Assembly: GCA_020026375.1 (NCBI GenBank) | Contig: JAHHQN010000022.1 | Span: forward strand, 1-38,602 | DNA from: Alistipes sp. | GTDB taxonomy: Bacteria; Bacteroidota; Bacteroidia; Bacteroidales; Rikenellaceae | Length of the DNA stretch: 38,602 nucleotides | Direction: 5' to 3' | In this document: positions 25,589-33,445 of the stretch, piece after piece | How positions within the stretch are numbered: the stretch's first letter is position 1 | Layout: each line of letters starts with the position of its first letter | Program-made: the position numbers and the translations under genes | The notes under the pieces: model-generated | What the model was told of the DNA's origin: nothing | What the model saw: the letters and a program-made list of their open reading frames with translations, nothing else | Database searches by the model: none

Positions 25589-26539
25589 CTAATTGATTGC
25601 ATTTCTTGCCTCATTTTCCTCGGGGGCATGCCCTCCGATGATGTAATCGCGTAATATAGTGGCCATTTTGCGTCCGCCGTGGTCGTAGTTCAGGTGGGTG
25701 CAGTCGGTGAAATCCTCCTCCGTGAATCGCTCGTCGCCCTTGAGGTTGATGTAGGTGACATTGCCGTGTGTGGCGGCCATTTCGCGGCCCAGCTCCTCGG
25801 TCATGGCGATGACTTCGGGGGGCAGCAGTTCGTAGTAGGTGTGCCATGTGGGCGGCGTGACGAGGAGTACCTTCACCCCGTCCTCCTCACATTCGGCGAT
25901 GACCTTTTCGAGCATACGGCGGTTGTGGAGGGCATTGCGGGGGTCGATGTCGGCATGACGGCGCGCCATGAATTCGGCCGACTTGGTGGCCCAGTCCCTG
26001 TCGCGACCGTTGGCCGGTGTGGAACCCAGCGAGTCGCACGAGGGGCGTTCGTCGGCCGTGTGGCGGCGCAGCAGTGCGCCCCAGTCCATCTTGGTGACGA
26101 TTTTGGGGTTGGCCACGATGAATCGCGCGGAGAGGTTCAGACCGCTCACGGGCAGCGAGTAGTGGATATTGTAGAAGGGTTCGCGCCACGCCTCGAGACC
26201 GTCGACGGTGTTCTGGTGGAACCAGTAGGAGAGCGAGTAGACCACATATTTGAGTCGGGGCAGCCGGTGGCGGTAGTGGCTCCACAGCTGGTAGTTGCGC
26301 TCGGCCGGCTGGTTCATGTAGCTGAGGTTGAAAGCCTTGCAGCCGATGTAGTTGAGGTTCAGACGGTGGGTGTAGGAAGGGCCCAGCACCACCAGCTCCA
26401 GCTCGTCGGCGTGCCGGCGCATGAACTGGGCCTTGTAGCGCAGTTCGTTGGGCATGCTGCGCTGCGAGTATTCCAAAAATACGGCCAGTGCCGCGACGGG
26501 CAGCAGGAAAAGGAATATCTTGACGAGAAATCGTTTCAT
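25589..26539 (-). CDS. SGNH/DltD-like partner protein of an MBOAT acyltransferase
   Basis: A 316-residue protein with one N-terminal hydrophobic segment (about 5-22), probably a membrane anchor with the rest in the periplasm. It has an SGNH-like pattern: Ser55 in VVLGPSYTH and an Asp-x-x-His pair at Asp279/His282 (DCTHLNYDHGG). Proteins of this type (DltD, AlgX/AlgJ, PatB) finish acyl transfer to a polymer after an MBOAT protein moves the acyl group across the membrane. It starts 3 bases after the MBOAT stop, which supports that role. Overall similarity to named family members was not testable here; the target polymer is unknown. Confidence 0.7.
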   Translation of the reverse strand: MKRFLVKIFLFLLPVAALAVFLEYSQRSMPNELRYKAQFMRRHADELELVVLGPSYTHRLNLNYIGCKAFNLSYMNQPAERNYQLWSHYRHRLPRLKYVVYSLSYWFHQNTVDGLEAWREPFYNIHYSLPVSGLNLSARFIVANPKIVTKMDWGALLRRHTADERPSCDSLGSTPANGRDRDWATKSAEFMARRHADIDPRNALHNRRMLEKVIAECEEDGVKVLLVTPPTWHTYYELLPPEVIAMTEELGREMAATHGNVTYINLKGDERFTEEDFTDCTHLNYDHGGRKMATILRDYIIGGHAPEENEARNAIN

Positions 26540-26542
26540 GGT

Positions 26543-28000
26543 TTAGAACTGAAAATAGATGAAGGTCTGCTGCTGGGCGAACATCACATACAGCAGGGCC
26601 ATGATGAGATAGTAGGCCGCATAGCGCATGGCGCGCAGGCGGAACAGTCCGTGTCCCGAGGCTCCGAAATTCTCCATCGGGTGTTGTTTTTCGCGGGTGA
26701 ACCACTCGGTGAGGGTGAGGATAACGATGCCGACCAGGGCGTTGATGAACGAGGTTTCGAACCAGCTGTCGGGCCACTTGAGGGGCAGGGCGGCGGCCGG
26801 CGAGAAGATGCGCGCGATGTAGCCCCACGCATCGGCGATGGTCTCGGCGCGGAAGATGATCCAGCCGAACATGACCAGTAGGAAGGTCACGACCATGTGA
26901 CCCGCCTCGCTCCACGAGGGCAGACGTCGTCCGGGGGCGATGTGGTCGAGGTATTTGCGGTTGCGGTGGCTCAGAATCAGCGGCATGAAGAGCAGGGCGT
27001 TGTAGCCGCCCCAGAGAATGAATGTCCAGTTGGCACCGTGCCACAGACCGCTGACCAGGAAGATGATGAACGTGTTGCGGACAATCATGGCCTTCGAGCC
27101 GTGGCTGCCGCCCAGCGGTATGTAGAGGTAGTCGCGAAACCAGGTGTTGAGCGAGATGTGCCAGCGGCGCCAGAACTCGGCGATGTCGCGCGAGAAGTAG
27201 GGCAGATTGAAGTTGCGCATCAGGCGGAAGCCGAAGAGGCGGGCCGTACCCAGTGCGATGTCGGAATAGCCCGAGAAGTCGCCGTAGATTTGGAACGTGA
27301 AGGCCACGGCACCGATGAGGAGCATGGCACCCGACTCGTGGGTGTAGTTCTCGAAGACATAGTTGGCCATGATGGCGCAGTTGTCGGCCACGACCATCTT
27401 CTTGAAGAGTCCCCACAGAATCTGTCGCACGCCGTCGACACATTGTCCGTAGTCGAAGGTGTGGCGGCGGTGGAACTGGGGCAGGAGTTGTGTGGCGCGT
27501 TCGATGGGGCCGGCTACCAGCTGCGGGAAGAACGAGATGTAGGCGAAGAAGGCCACGATGTCGCGTGTGGCCGTCAGCTGACGGCGGTAGACGTCAATCG
27601 AGTAGCTCAGTGCCTGGAACGTGTAGAACGAGATACCCACCGGCAGAACGATTTTCAGCAGCAGTGAGTCGCAGTCGACGGCGAAGAGTTCGGCGAACGA
27701 GGAGACGAAGAAGTCGTAGTATTTGAACATGCCGAGTATGCCCAGATTGAGCAGTATGTTGGCCGTGCTGATTATGCGTGCGTGGCGCGGACGGTTCTCG
27801 ATGAGGATACCCGATGCGAAGCTGCACAGCGACGTGAAGGCGATGAGCAGCAGGAATCTCCAGTCCCACCAGCCGTAGAAGATGTAGCTGACCACCACGA
27901 TGAAGAGGTTGCGCAGACGTATGCTGCGTGAGAAGAGCGTCCAGTAGAGGACGAACACCAGTGGCAGGAACAGGGCAAATTCGATGGAGTTGAATAACAT
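26543..28000 (-). CDS. MBOAT-family O-acyltransferase (AlgI-like)
   Basis: A 485-residue multi-pass membrane protein with about ten hydrophobic segments. AlgI/DltB hallmarks are present: YYDFF near residue 94, VLPVGISFYTFQALSYSIDVYR, FFPQLVAGPIERA, the WHISLNTWFRDYLYIPLGGS block, and SGLWHGANW with the invariant catalytic His321. The family takes an acyl group from a cytoplasmic donor and passes it across the membrane to modify a surface polymer or lipid. It is followed by its likely SGNH partner after 3 bases. The 54-base spacer upstream contains adjacent runs of seven T and seven G (plus-strand view), close to the start codon. Confidence 0.93.
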   Translation of the reverse strand: MLFNSIEFALFLPLVFVLYWTLFSRSIRLRNLFIVVVSYIFYGWWDWRFLLLIAFTSLCSFASGILIENRPRHARIISTANILLNLGILGMFKYYDFFVSSFAELFAVDCDSLLLKIVLPVGISFYTFQALSYSIDVYRRQLTATRDIVAFFAYISFFPQLVAGPIERATQLLPQFHRRHTFDYGQCVDGVRQILWGLFKKMVVADNCAIMANYVFENYTHESGAMLLIGAVAFTFQIYGDFSGYSDIALGTARLFGFRLMRNFNLPYFSRDIAEFWRRWHISLNTWFRDYLYIPLGGSHGSKAMIVRNTFIIFLVSGLWHGANWTFILWGGYNALLFMPLILSHRNRKYLDHIAPGRRLPSWSEAGHMVVTFLLVMFGWIIFRAETIADAWGYIARIFSPAAALPLKWPDSWFETSFINALVGIVILTLTEWFTREKQHPMENFGASGHGLFRLRAMRYAAYYLIMALLYVMFAQQQTFIYFQF

Positions 28001-28026
28001 GTTGGGGCTTGTGTCTGTGTTTTAAG

Positions 28027-28040
28027 TTTTTTTGGGGGGG
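28027..28040. repeat. Adjacent homopolymer tracts upstream of the MBOAT gene
   Basis: Seven T are followed directly by seven G on the plus strand (on the coding strand, C7 then A7), 26 bases before the MBOAT start and in the spacer after DUF2851. Such tracts are prone to length change by slippage and could alter spacing of a translation or promoter signal. Effect is inferred only. Confidence 0.6.
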
Positions 28041-28054
28041 CGGGGCGGCCGCAA

Positions 28055-29035
28055 TCAGAGGGGCTGCTCCTCTTCCCCGGTGGTCGAGCGCAGGATTTTG
28101 TCCACGAGCCGCTTTCCGACGGGACACTCCTCGCAGCGGCGCATGGTGCAGTATTGTGTGGAGAGCTGTAACAACGACTGGCTCTCGAAGGCGTTCTGGG
28201 GCGAGAGTCCCATCTCCTGCCAGGCGGTGATGTAGCGGTTGCTCTCGGCCGGAAGCCGCTCAAGCAGCGAGAGGGCATTGTCGCGCAGCGACTCGCTGCC
28301 GGTGTAGCTGCCATAGGCGAACTGGAGCAGCGCCACCAGATTGATGCCGATGATGTTGGCCTTGAACCGTCCGATGCGCTTGGGCTGTTCGTCGCTGCGT
28401 GTGCCGGGAATGTAGTGGGTGCGCCAGTAGTCGGAGGTCGCGATGCAGAACATGCGGCAGATGTCCTCCTCGCTGCGGCAGCTCATGGCGCGGTTCATCA
28501 CGAACTCGTCCTGCGAGAAGAACTCGGCGGCCTGTGCCAGTCGCAGCACGGGGTGGTTGGCCGGACGTATGTTGCCCAGCGTCCACTCGTCGATGTGCAT
28601 CGGCGTGATTTCGTACTTGGCCGCCAGGTGTTCGAAGAGCCGGCGCAGGGTGAGCGTGTAATCGTCGTCGCGGTAGAGGTCGAGCAGTCCCGACGCGCCG
28701 AAGAGCATCGCCTCCACGGCATGGGGGACCAGACGTTCGCGCAGCACCGTCTTGTAGGAGACCTTGCGTGCCAGCGAGAGGTAGGCCTGCTGGTTGCGGC
28801 TGTCGCCCAGTGTGCGGAAGTAGAGCAGATAGAAGGTCTGGTTCCAGTTCTCCGCGGCCTCGCGGTGCAGTTCGTCGACCACCTCCATCTTGCGGTGCAG
28901 ACGGTCGAAGAGCAGCGAGGTGTAGATGCCGTTGCGGTGGAGTGACGGCTGCGACAGCAGAAAATGGCTGCAGGCTTCCGTCGTGGGGTGGCTTTTCAGC
29001 CGCCCGAACAGCTGTTGCTCGTCAATGCGCTCCAT
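28055..29035 (-). CDS. DUF2851 family protein, short form
   Basis: A 326-residue protein of unknown function. The DUF2851 pattern is recognised in WNQTFYLLYFRTLG (about 65-78), EAMLFGASGLL (about 107-117), the RPANHPVLRLAQAAEFF segment (about 156-172), and the C-terminal TQYCTMRRCEECPVG, where three Cys form a possible metal-binding cluster. From memory, family members in Bacteroidetes are about 420 residues with an N-terminal endonuclease-like half; this one starts near the middle of that layout, and no coding remnant of the missing part lies in the 83 bases upstream. It stands between the DUF59 gene and the MBOAT gene on the same strand. Confidence 0.65.
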   Translation of the reverse strand: MERIDEQQLFGRLKSHPTTEACSHFLLSQPSLHRNGIYTSLLFDRLHRKMEVVDELHREAAENWNQTFYLLYFRTLGDSRNQQAYLSLARKVSYKTVLRERLVPHAVEAMLFGASGLLDLYRDDDYTLTLRRLFEHLAAKYEITPMHIDEWTLGNIRPANHPVLRLAQAAEFFSQDEFVMNRAMSCRSEEDICRMFCIATSDYWRTHYIPGTRSDEQPKRIGRFKANIIGINLVALLQFAYGSYTGSESLRDNALSLLERLPAESNRYITAWQEMGLSPQNAFESQSLLQLSTQYCTMRRCEECPVGKRLVDKILRSTTGEEEQPL

Positions 29036-29072
29036 AGGTTGTTATTTTCTGATGCTTGGAAACTTGAAAATA

Positions 29073-29096
29073 AGGGGGCGGACTCCTCCTCCCCCT
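29073..29096 (-). terminator. Weak hairpin between the DUF59 and DUF2851 genes
   Basis: On the minus strand AGGGGG (29096-29091) can pair with CCCCCT (29078-29073), followed by TATTTTC. The stem is only 6 bp with a 12-base loop, so termination may be weak or absent. Confidence 0.3.
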
Positions 29097-29118
29097 CCTT
29101 TCCGATTGTGCGATGAGG

Positions 29119-29439
29119 CTAAAAGAGGTTCAGCTCCAGGAGAGCCTCTTCCGACATCATGCTCTTGTCCCACACGGGGTCGAAGGTCAGTATGACGTTC
29201 ACCGCATCGACTCCCTTCACCTTCTTGACTTGTTGGTTCACGTCCTCGACCAGCATGTCGGCCATCGGGCAGTTGGGCGCGGTGAGCGTCATGCGGATAT
29301 TGGCTACGCGGTCGGGGGTGTAGTCGATTTCGTAAATCAGACCCAGGTCGTAGACATTGACGGGAATTTCGGGGTCGTAAATGTTTTTGAGGGTAGCGAC
29401 AATGTTCTGTTCTACCTCAAGTATCTCTTGTGGTGTCAT
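29119..29439 (-). CDS. DUF59 (MIP18/PaaD-like) Fe-S assembly protein
   Basis: A 106-residue protein beginning MTPQEILEVEQNIVATLK. The family signature YDPEIPVNVYDLGLIYEI is followed by Cys57 in LTAPNCPMADML, the conserved reactive Cys thought to handle Fe-S clusters or partner transfer. The domain is found alone in SufT-like proteins that help deliver Fe-S clusters to target enzymes. The frame runs on for 96 codons upstream, but that part overlaps sufE in another frame, so ATG at 29439 is the start. It lies 17 bases after the sufE stop and is evidently co-transcribed with it, fitting a role in Fe-S cluster maturation. Confidence 0.9.
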   Translation of the reverse strand: MTPQEILEVEQNIVATLKNIYDPEIPVNVYDLGLIYEIDYTPDRVANIRMTLTAPNCPMADMLVEDVNQQVKKVKGVDAVNVILTFDPVWDKSMMSEEALLELNLF

Positions 29440-29456
29440 TGTTTTCGGGGGTGGTG

Positions 29457-29885
29457 TTACTTGTTTTCGTTCTCGATTCGGGTCTCGAAGGCCAGGGCCT
29501 GGAGGCGCATCTGCTTGACCATGGCGGCCAGACCGTTGGCGCGTGTGGGCGAGAGGTTCGACGACAGGCCGATGGCATCGATGAAATAGAGCTCCGTGTC
29601 GAGCACCTCTTTGGGGGTGCGGTTGTCGAGCACACGAATCAGCAGGGCGATGATGCCCTTGGTGATGATGGCGTCGCTGTCGGCCGTGTAGCGGATTCGT
29701 CCCTCCTCGAGACGCGAGTCGACCCATACGCGCGACTGGCAGCCGTCAATCTGGTAGAGTTCGGTGCGGTGTTCGGGGGCGATGGCCGGAAGCTCTTCGC
29801 TCAGGCTGATCAGGTAGTCGTATTTGTCGAGCCAGTCGTCGAAGGCCGAGAATTCGTCGATGATTTCGTCTTGTATTTTGTCCAT
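29457..29885 (-). CDS. sufE: SufE-like Fe-S assembly sulfur acceptor
   Basis: A 142-residue SufE. SufE takes persulfide sulfur from the cysteine desulfurase SufS and passes it to the Fe-S scaffold. The active Cys49 sits in the conserved IDGCQSRVW loop, and the central region GIIALLIRVLDNRTPKEVL and the helix SSNLSPTRANGLAAMVKQM match the family. Length is typical. It starts 29 bases after the phosphatase-fold gene and is followed by the DUF59 gene after 17 bases. No sufS, sufB or sufC is in the window, so the core suf genes must be elsewhere. Confidence 0.95.
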   Translation of the reverse strand: MDKIQDEIIDEFSAFDDWLDKYDYLISLSEELPAIAPEHRTELYQIDGCQSRVWVDSRLEEGRIRYTADSDAIITKGIIALLIRVLDNRTPKEVLDTELYFIDAIGLSSNLSPTRANGLAAMVKQMRLQALAFETRIENENK

Positions 29886-29914
29886 GATTGTGTGATGTAT
29901 TGAAAAAATGGGTG

Positions 29915-31492
29915 TTATTCGATAATTTCGCTCAGGGGGTCACCCTCCGAGGCGGCGGGGTTCGAGATGCCCATGCGGTGGGCGAGTGTGGGGGCGAGGG
30001 AGGTCATGTCCACCTCGCGCGAGATGCGCTGCGGAATGATGCGCATGCCGTAGAAGGCCAGCGGCACGGCGGTGTCGTAGCCGTACATCGAACCCGACGA
30101 GGAGACCGTGCGTTCGCGGTTCTCAATCCAGCCGGGCATGAGGTTGATGACCACATCGCCCGAGCGGCGGGGATAGAAGCTGTTTTGCAGACGGCGGGCA
30201 TAGCCGCTGCCGAAGTAGCTGGTGCGCATGGCCGTGGCCGCCAGAGCATGGGACACGCCGCCGAACTGCATGGCGAAGATGGCCACCTCGTTCTGCACCT
30301 CCGAGAGGTTGAGGCCACGCTCGTAAATCAGATTGTGGTTGAGCCAGATGCAGTTGCTGTTGTAGGCCGTCACCCACTTTCCCGAGCCGTATCTCACGTT
30401 GAGGAAACTGTTGACGATGACTTCGAACTGATGGGGGTGGAAGCGTTCGGTCTCCACGGGGCCCTCGTTGTAGGAGGGGCTGGTGCCGTGGTCGGAGGTC
30501 AGCACCACCAACACCTCCTCGTTGCGGATTTGTGCCAGGAGGAAGGTCATGAAGTCGCTCAAATCCCGATCCAGACGGTAGTACATGTCCTCGACCTCCA
30601 CCGATTCGGGGCCGTAGGCCTCGGTGATGCGGCGCGGCGAGTCGAGACAGATGTTCAGCAGGTCGGTGGTCATGTCGTCGCCCAGACGGTTCTGCACGAT
30701 GAGTTGCTTGGCGAATCCCAGCACGGCGGTGTTGCCGGCCGGTGTGTAGAGCATGCGCTCATAGTCGTTCTCGAGAGGGAGATAGGGCGCGGAAGCCTCC
30801 TTTTTGTTGCGACGGGGTTTCTCGTCGCGTCCCGACACGATGATGTCGTGGCAGCGGGTGTTGAGGTAGTGCTGGCGGTCGTAGAGCGCGCGCCACTCGT
30901 CGGTCAGATACGAGAGGTTGTATTTCTCCTTGTTGATGTGGCGTATCCACTCGGGGAGTTCGGGCTTGTAGTAGGCCGAGGTGGCCCAGCCGCACTGCTC
31001 GCCCAGCCAGTAGACCTCTGAAGTGTGGCCGCCCATGACCACGGCCGAGGTCGACTCGGTGGCTACGGTGGCCGTGTGGCTCTGGGGCAGGTGGTGGGTC
31101 AGGGCGTCGCCCAGAGTGGGGGCGATGAGGTGGTAGGCACCCTCGCCCTTGCTGCCCTCGGTCAGGCGCACCTTCACATTGCGGGTATAGTCCTGCCACT
31201 CCTCGCCGATGACTCCGTGGGTCGAGGGCATGGCTCCCGTGGTGAGTGTGGCCAGCGACACGGGAGTGGTGGTCTGCTGGTAGTCGTATGAGGCGTCGGT
31301 GTAGAGGGTGCCGTTGTCGATGAAGCGGCGGAAACCACCGTTTCCGAAATTACGGGCATAGCGGTCCAAATCCTCGGCACGCATCGAACCGATGACAATC
31401 TGCACCACCAGACGCGGTGTGGTGGGGGTCGTTGCGGCGTGCAGCGGAAGGACGGCTGCCAGGGTCAAAAGCACCAAAAAAAGTTTTTTCAT
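29915..31492 (-). CDS. Alkaline-phosphatase-fold secreted protein with degenerate metal site
   Basis: A 525-residue protein with a signal peptide (about 1-19, ending LHA). Overall it follows the PafA-type alkaline phosphatase layout: QIVIGSMR near residue 35, TTGAMPSTHGVIGEEW at about 84-99, VEVEDMYYRLDRDLSDF, LTSDHGT, RSGDVVINLMPGWIE, and an APTLAHRMGI end. However, active-family residues are changed: the Asp of VDQMR is Gly35; the Asp and His of the DYxGH motif are Arg287 and Glu291; and both His of the HG...YDxH motif are Ser466 and Ala475. Only Asp334-His335 and the Thr76 position remain. It is therefore likely a non-catalytic pseudophosphatase. Context: 37 bases after the GSCFA gene and 29 before sufE. 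Confidence 0.85.
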   Translation of the reverse strand: MKKLFLVLLTLAAVLPLHAATTPTTPRLVVQIVIGSMRAEDLDRYARNFGNGGFRRFIDNGTLYTDASYDYQQTTTPVSLATLTTGAMPSTHGVIGEEWQDYTRNVKVRLTEGSKGEGAYHLIAPTLGDALTHHLPQSHTATVATESTSAVVMGGHTSEVYWLGEQCGWATSAYYKPELPEWIRHINKEKYNLSYLTDEWRALYDRQHYLNTRCHDIIVSGRDEKPRRNKKEASAPYLPLENDYERMLYTPAGNTAVLGFAKQLIVQNRLGDDMTTDLLNICLDSPRRITEAYGPESVEVEDMYYRLDRDLSDFMTFLLAQIRNEEVLVVLTSDHGTSPSYNEGPVETERFHPHQFEVIVNSFLNVRYGSGKWVTAYNSNCIWLNHNLIYERGLNLSEVQNEVAIFAMQFGGVSHALAATAMRTSYFGSGYARRLQNSFYPRRSGDVVINLMPGWIENRERTVSSSGSMYGYDTAVPLAFYGMRIIPQRISREVDMTSLAPTLAHRMGISNPAASEGDPLSEIIE

Positions 31493-31515
31493 CTGTATAT
31501 GTATCGTTTGGAAGG

Positions 31516-31523
31516 CAAAAATA
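31516..31523 (-). promoter_or_regulatory. Predicted -7 box of the phosphatase-fold gene
   Basis: The minus strand reads TATTTTTG, an exact TAnnTTTG match in the 37-base gap after GSCFA, 23 bases before the ATG at 31492. It could start the phosphatase-sufE-DUF59 transcript independently of GSCFA. Confidence 0.45.
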
Positions 31524-31529
31524 CTAAAT

Positions 31530-32507
31530 TTAACGGTAAATTACCCGGTTGAGCGTCTCGATTTCTTGCGAAAAGTCGATTCCCGACCTTTGCGACAGTT
31601 CTGCGGCCTTTTTTGCGGTGGCGATGCAGAGGTTGCGGTAGGCCTCGCTGTCGGGGTGGAGGGGGCGGTGGGCGAGTGTGGCCGTTATCGCGGCCACCTG
31701 CTCCATGAGTCGGAGGGTGTGGGGCGCGAAGGCACACGCGGCGAAGCGTTCCCAGATGTAGTCGACGGCCTGTGAGGAGGGGTGTACCATGTCCTCCTTG
31801 TAGAAACGGTAGTCGCGCAGGTCGTCGTTCATGATTTCGAACGAGGGGAAGTAGCGCACGTTGTCGAACCGCTCCTCGAGTTCGGCGGCCGCCACACGCA
31901 GGGTGGCCTTGCTCAGCGAGTTGCCCTCCAGTCCGTCGTTGAGGTGGCGTATGGGGCTCACCGTGAGGAGAATCTGCTTGTCGGCCAACTGCGAGCCGAT
32001 GAGCTGCGACCACTCGTCGACAATCTCGCCTGCGGAGAGACGCTCGCGGCGGAAGAGACTTTGGGGCTGGCGGTGACAGTTGGTCACCACTTCACCCGTG
32101 GAACGCAGACGGTAGACCCACGCCGTGCCGAAGGTGACAATCAGGTGGCGTGACTTCATGAGCTGCTGTCGGGTGAGGTCGGCCGCCGTGTTGTAGCGCG
32201 ACAACACCTTTTGGGGATCGGTGTCGCTGATGAGGGTGTTGGCCATGAAGTGGAACCACTCGCCGGAGGACGACTGTCGCAGTTCGTCGGCCGTTGCCGG
32301 GGCGGTGTCGGTCGTGCGGCGCAGGGTGGCGGCGATGGACGAAGGGTTGAAGAGCGGTCCGGTGTAGTTGCCGCCGGCGTGGAATTTGAGCTGTTGCAGC
32401 CTGCGGAGCATCTCGTCGGCGAAGCATGAGCCGAGCAGCAGCAGGTGGTCGTTGTAATCCGGCTTATGCTCAAGCGGTTCTATTTTTATCTCTGTGCGGA
32501 ATTTCAT
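31530..32507 (-). CDS. GSCFA-domain protein (SGNH-hydrolase-like)
   Basis: A 325-residue protein with the defining LLLLGSCFADEM motif (GSCFA at residues 26-30), the NCHRQPQSLFRRERLS segment, SPIRHLNDGLEGNSLSKATL, RYFPSFEIMND and EDMVHPSSQAVDYIW. The GSC and the late Asp-x-x-His pattern suggest an SGNH-type hydrolase or acyl-transfer fold, but no reaction has been read from the sequence. No signal peptide is seen, so it is probably cytoplasmic. The -7 box at 32512-32519 lies only four bases before the ATG, which suggests a leaderless mRNA. The divergent neighbour is ispE. Confidence 0.9.
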   Translation of the reverse strand: MKFRTEIKIEPLEHKPDYNDHLLLLGSCFADEMLRRLQQLKFHAGGNYTGPLFNPSSIAATLRRTTDTAPATADELRQSSSGEWFHFMANTLISDTDPQKVLSRYNTAADLTRQQLMKSRHLIVTFGTAWVYRLRSTGEVVTNCHRQPQSLFRRERLSAGEIVDEWSQLIGSQLADKQILLTVSPIRHLNDGLEGNSLSKATLRVAAAELEERFDNVRYFPSFEIMNDDLRDYRFYKEDMVHPSSQAVDYIWERFAACAFAPHTLRLMEQVAAITATLAHRPLHPDSEAYRNLCIATAKKAAELSQRSGIDFSQEIETLNRVIYR

Positions 32508-32511
32508 GGGG

Positions 32512-32519
32512 CAAAATTA
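32512..32519 (-). promoter_or_regulatory. Predicted GSCFA gene -7 box abutting the start codon
   Basis: The minus strand reads TAATTTTG, an exact TAnnTTTG match, and ends four bases before the GSCFA ATG at 32507. Transcription would begin at or very near the A of the start codon. Confidence 0.5.
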
Positions 32520-32595
32520 CAAAAATTCCGGGTGCCGTCGGTCGAAATCGGTGAAAATATCCCCCTTGCGGCGAAGAATCAAAGCGGGAAATCGT

Positions 32596-32603
32596 TATAT
32601 TTG
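32596..32603 (+). promoter_or_regulatory. Predicted ispE -7 box abutting the start codon
   Basis: TATATTTG matches TAnnTTTG exactly and ends four bases before the ispE ATG at 32608, mirroring the GSCFA arrangement. No -33 box is seen at standard spacing. Confidence 0.5.
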
Positions 32604-32607
32604 TCTT

Positions 32608-33420
32608 ATGATACGAAAAGCAAACTGCAAAATCAATCTGGGACTCGATGTCCTCCGCCGGCGTGAAGACGGCTATCACGATTTGCAAACCGTGATGTTC
32701 CCCGTGGAGGGGTTGTATGACATTGTGGAGGTGTCGCGCGGCGACCTTTGCGGTGCCGAATTTCGGAGCGAGGGGCTGGTCATCGACTGCCCCGATGACA
32801 AGAATCTGTGTCTGAAGGCCTTTCGTCTGATGCACGACCGCTATGGGGTCGACGGTGTGAGAATCCGTCTCGACAAGCGCGTACCCTTCGGTGCCGGACT
32901 GGGCGGCGGCTCGTCAGATGCCACGGCCGTGATTCTGGCGCTCGACGAGTTGTTCGACCTGCGTCTCGACGAGCAGACCCTCATCGGTCTGGCGGCCGAG
33001 CTGGGCAGCGACACGGCCTTCTTCGTGCGCAACACGCCCCAGTTGTGCGAGGGGCGCGGTGAGGTGATGACCCCCGTGGATATCGACCTCAAGGGGTTGT
33101 GGCTCGTGATGGTGAAGCCCGACGAGGGGGTGTCGACCAAGGATGCCTATTCGGGGGTGGTGCCTGCCGTTCCCGAGACACCGCTGGTGGAGCGGCTGAC
33201 CCTTCCCGTGTGGTGCTGGCAGGGGGTGGTGACCAACGACTTCGAGGAGTCGGTCTTTGCCCTTCACCCCGTCATTGCCCGGGTCAAGGAGCGGTTGTTG
33301 AAGGCCGGTGCGCTCTATGCCTCGATGTCAGGTAGCGGTTCCACGGTCTTCGCCCTCTTCGACAGCGAGGAGGCGGTGTCTTCCCTGCGCGATGAGACCC
33401 CCTACATCTTCCGACTGTAA
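32608..33420 (+). CDS. ispE: 4-diphosphocytidyl-2-C-methyl-D-erythritol kinase (IspE)
   Basis: IspE phosphorylates the IspD product with ATP, the fourth MEP-pathway step. The 270-residue GHMP kinase begins MIRKANCKINLGLDVLRRRE, with Lys8 in the KINLGL motif, then the DGYHDL segment, the ATP loop VPFGAGLGGGSSDATA (residues 92-107), catalytic Asp135 in ELGSDTAFF, and the C-terminal motif MSGSGSTVFALF. The frame is open further upstream, but family starts align with Met at 32608. The start lies four bases after a -7 box, so the mRNA may be leaderless. A symmetric terminator follows. Confidence 0.96.
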   Translation: MIRKANCKINLGLDVLRRREDGYHDLQTVMFPVEGLYDIVEVSRGDLCGAEFRSEGLVIDCPDDKNLCLKAFRLMHDRYGVDGVRIRLDKRVPFGAGLGGGSSDATAVILALDELFDLRLDEQTLIGLAAELGSDTAFFVRNTPQLCEGRGEVMTPVDIDLKGLWLVMVKPDEGVSTKDAYSGVVPAVPETPLVERLTLPVWCWQGVVTNDFEESVFALHPVIARVKERLLKAGALYASMSGSGSTVFALFDSEEAVSSLRDETPYIFRL

Positions 33421-33445
33421 GGCGCGTGCAGCCTGTCTGCGAAAA

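Noticed and set aside
29440..29727. N-terminal extension of the DUF59 frame through sufE.
   Set aside because: The extension is Arg/His/Pro-rich, overlaps sufE in another frame and adds nothing to the domain; the family start fits the ATG at 29439.
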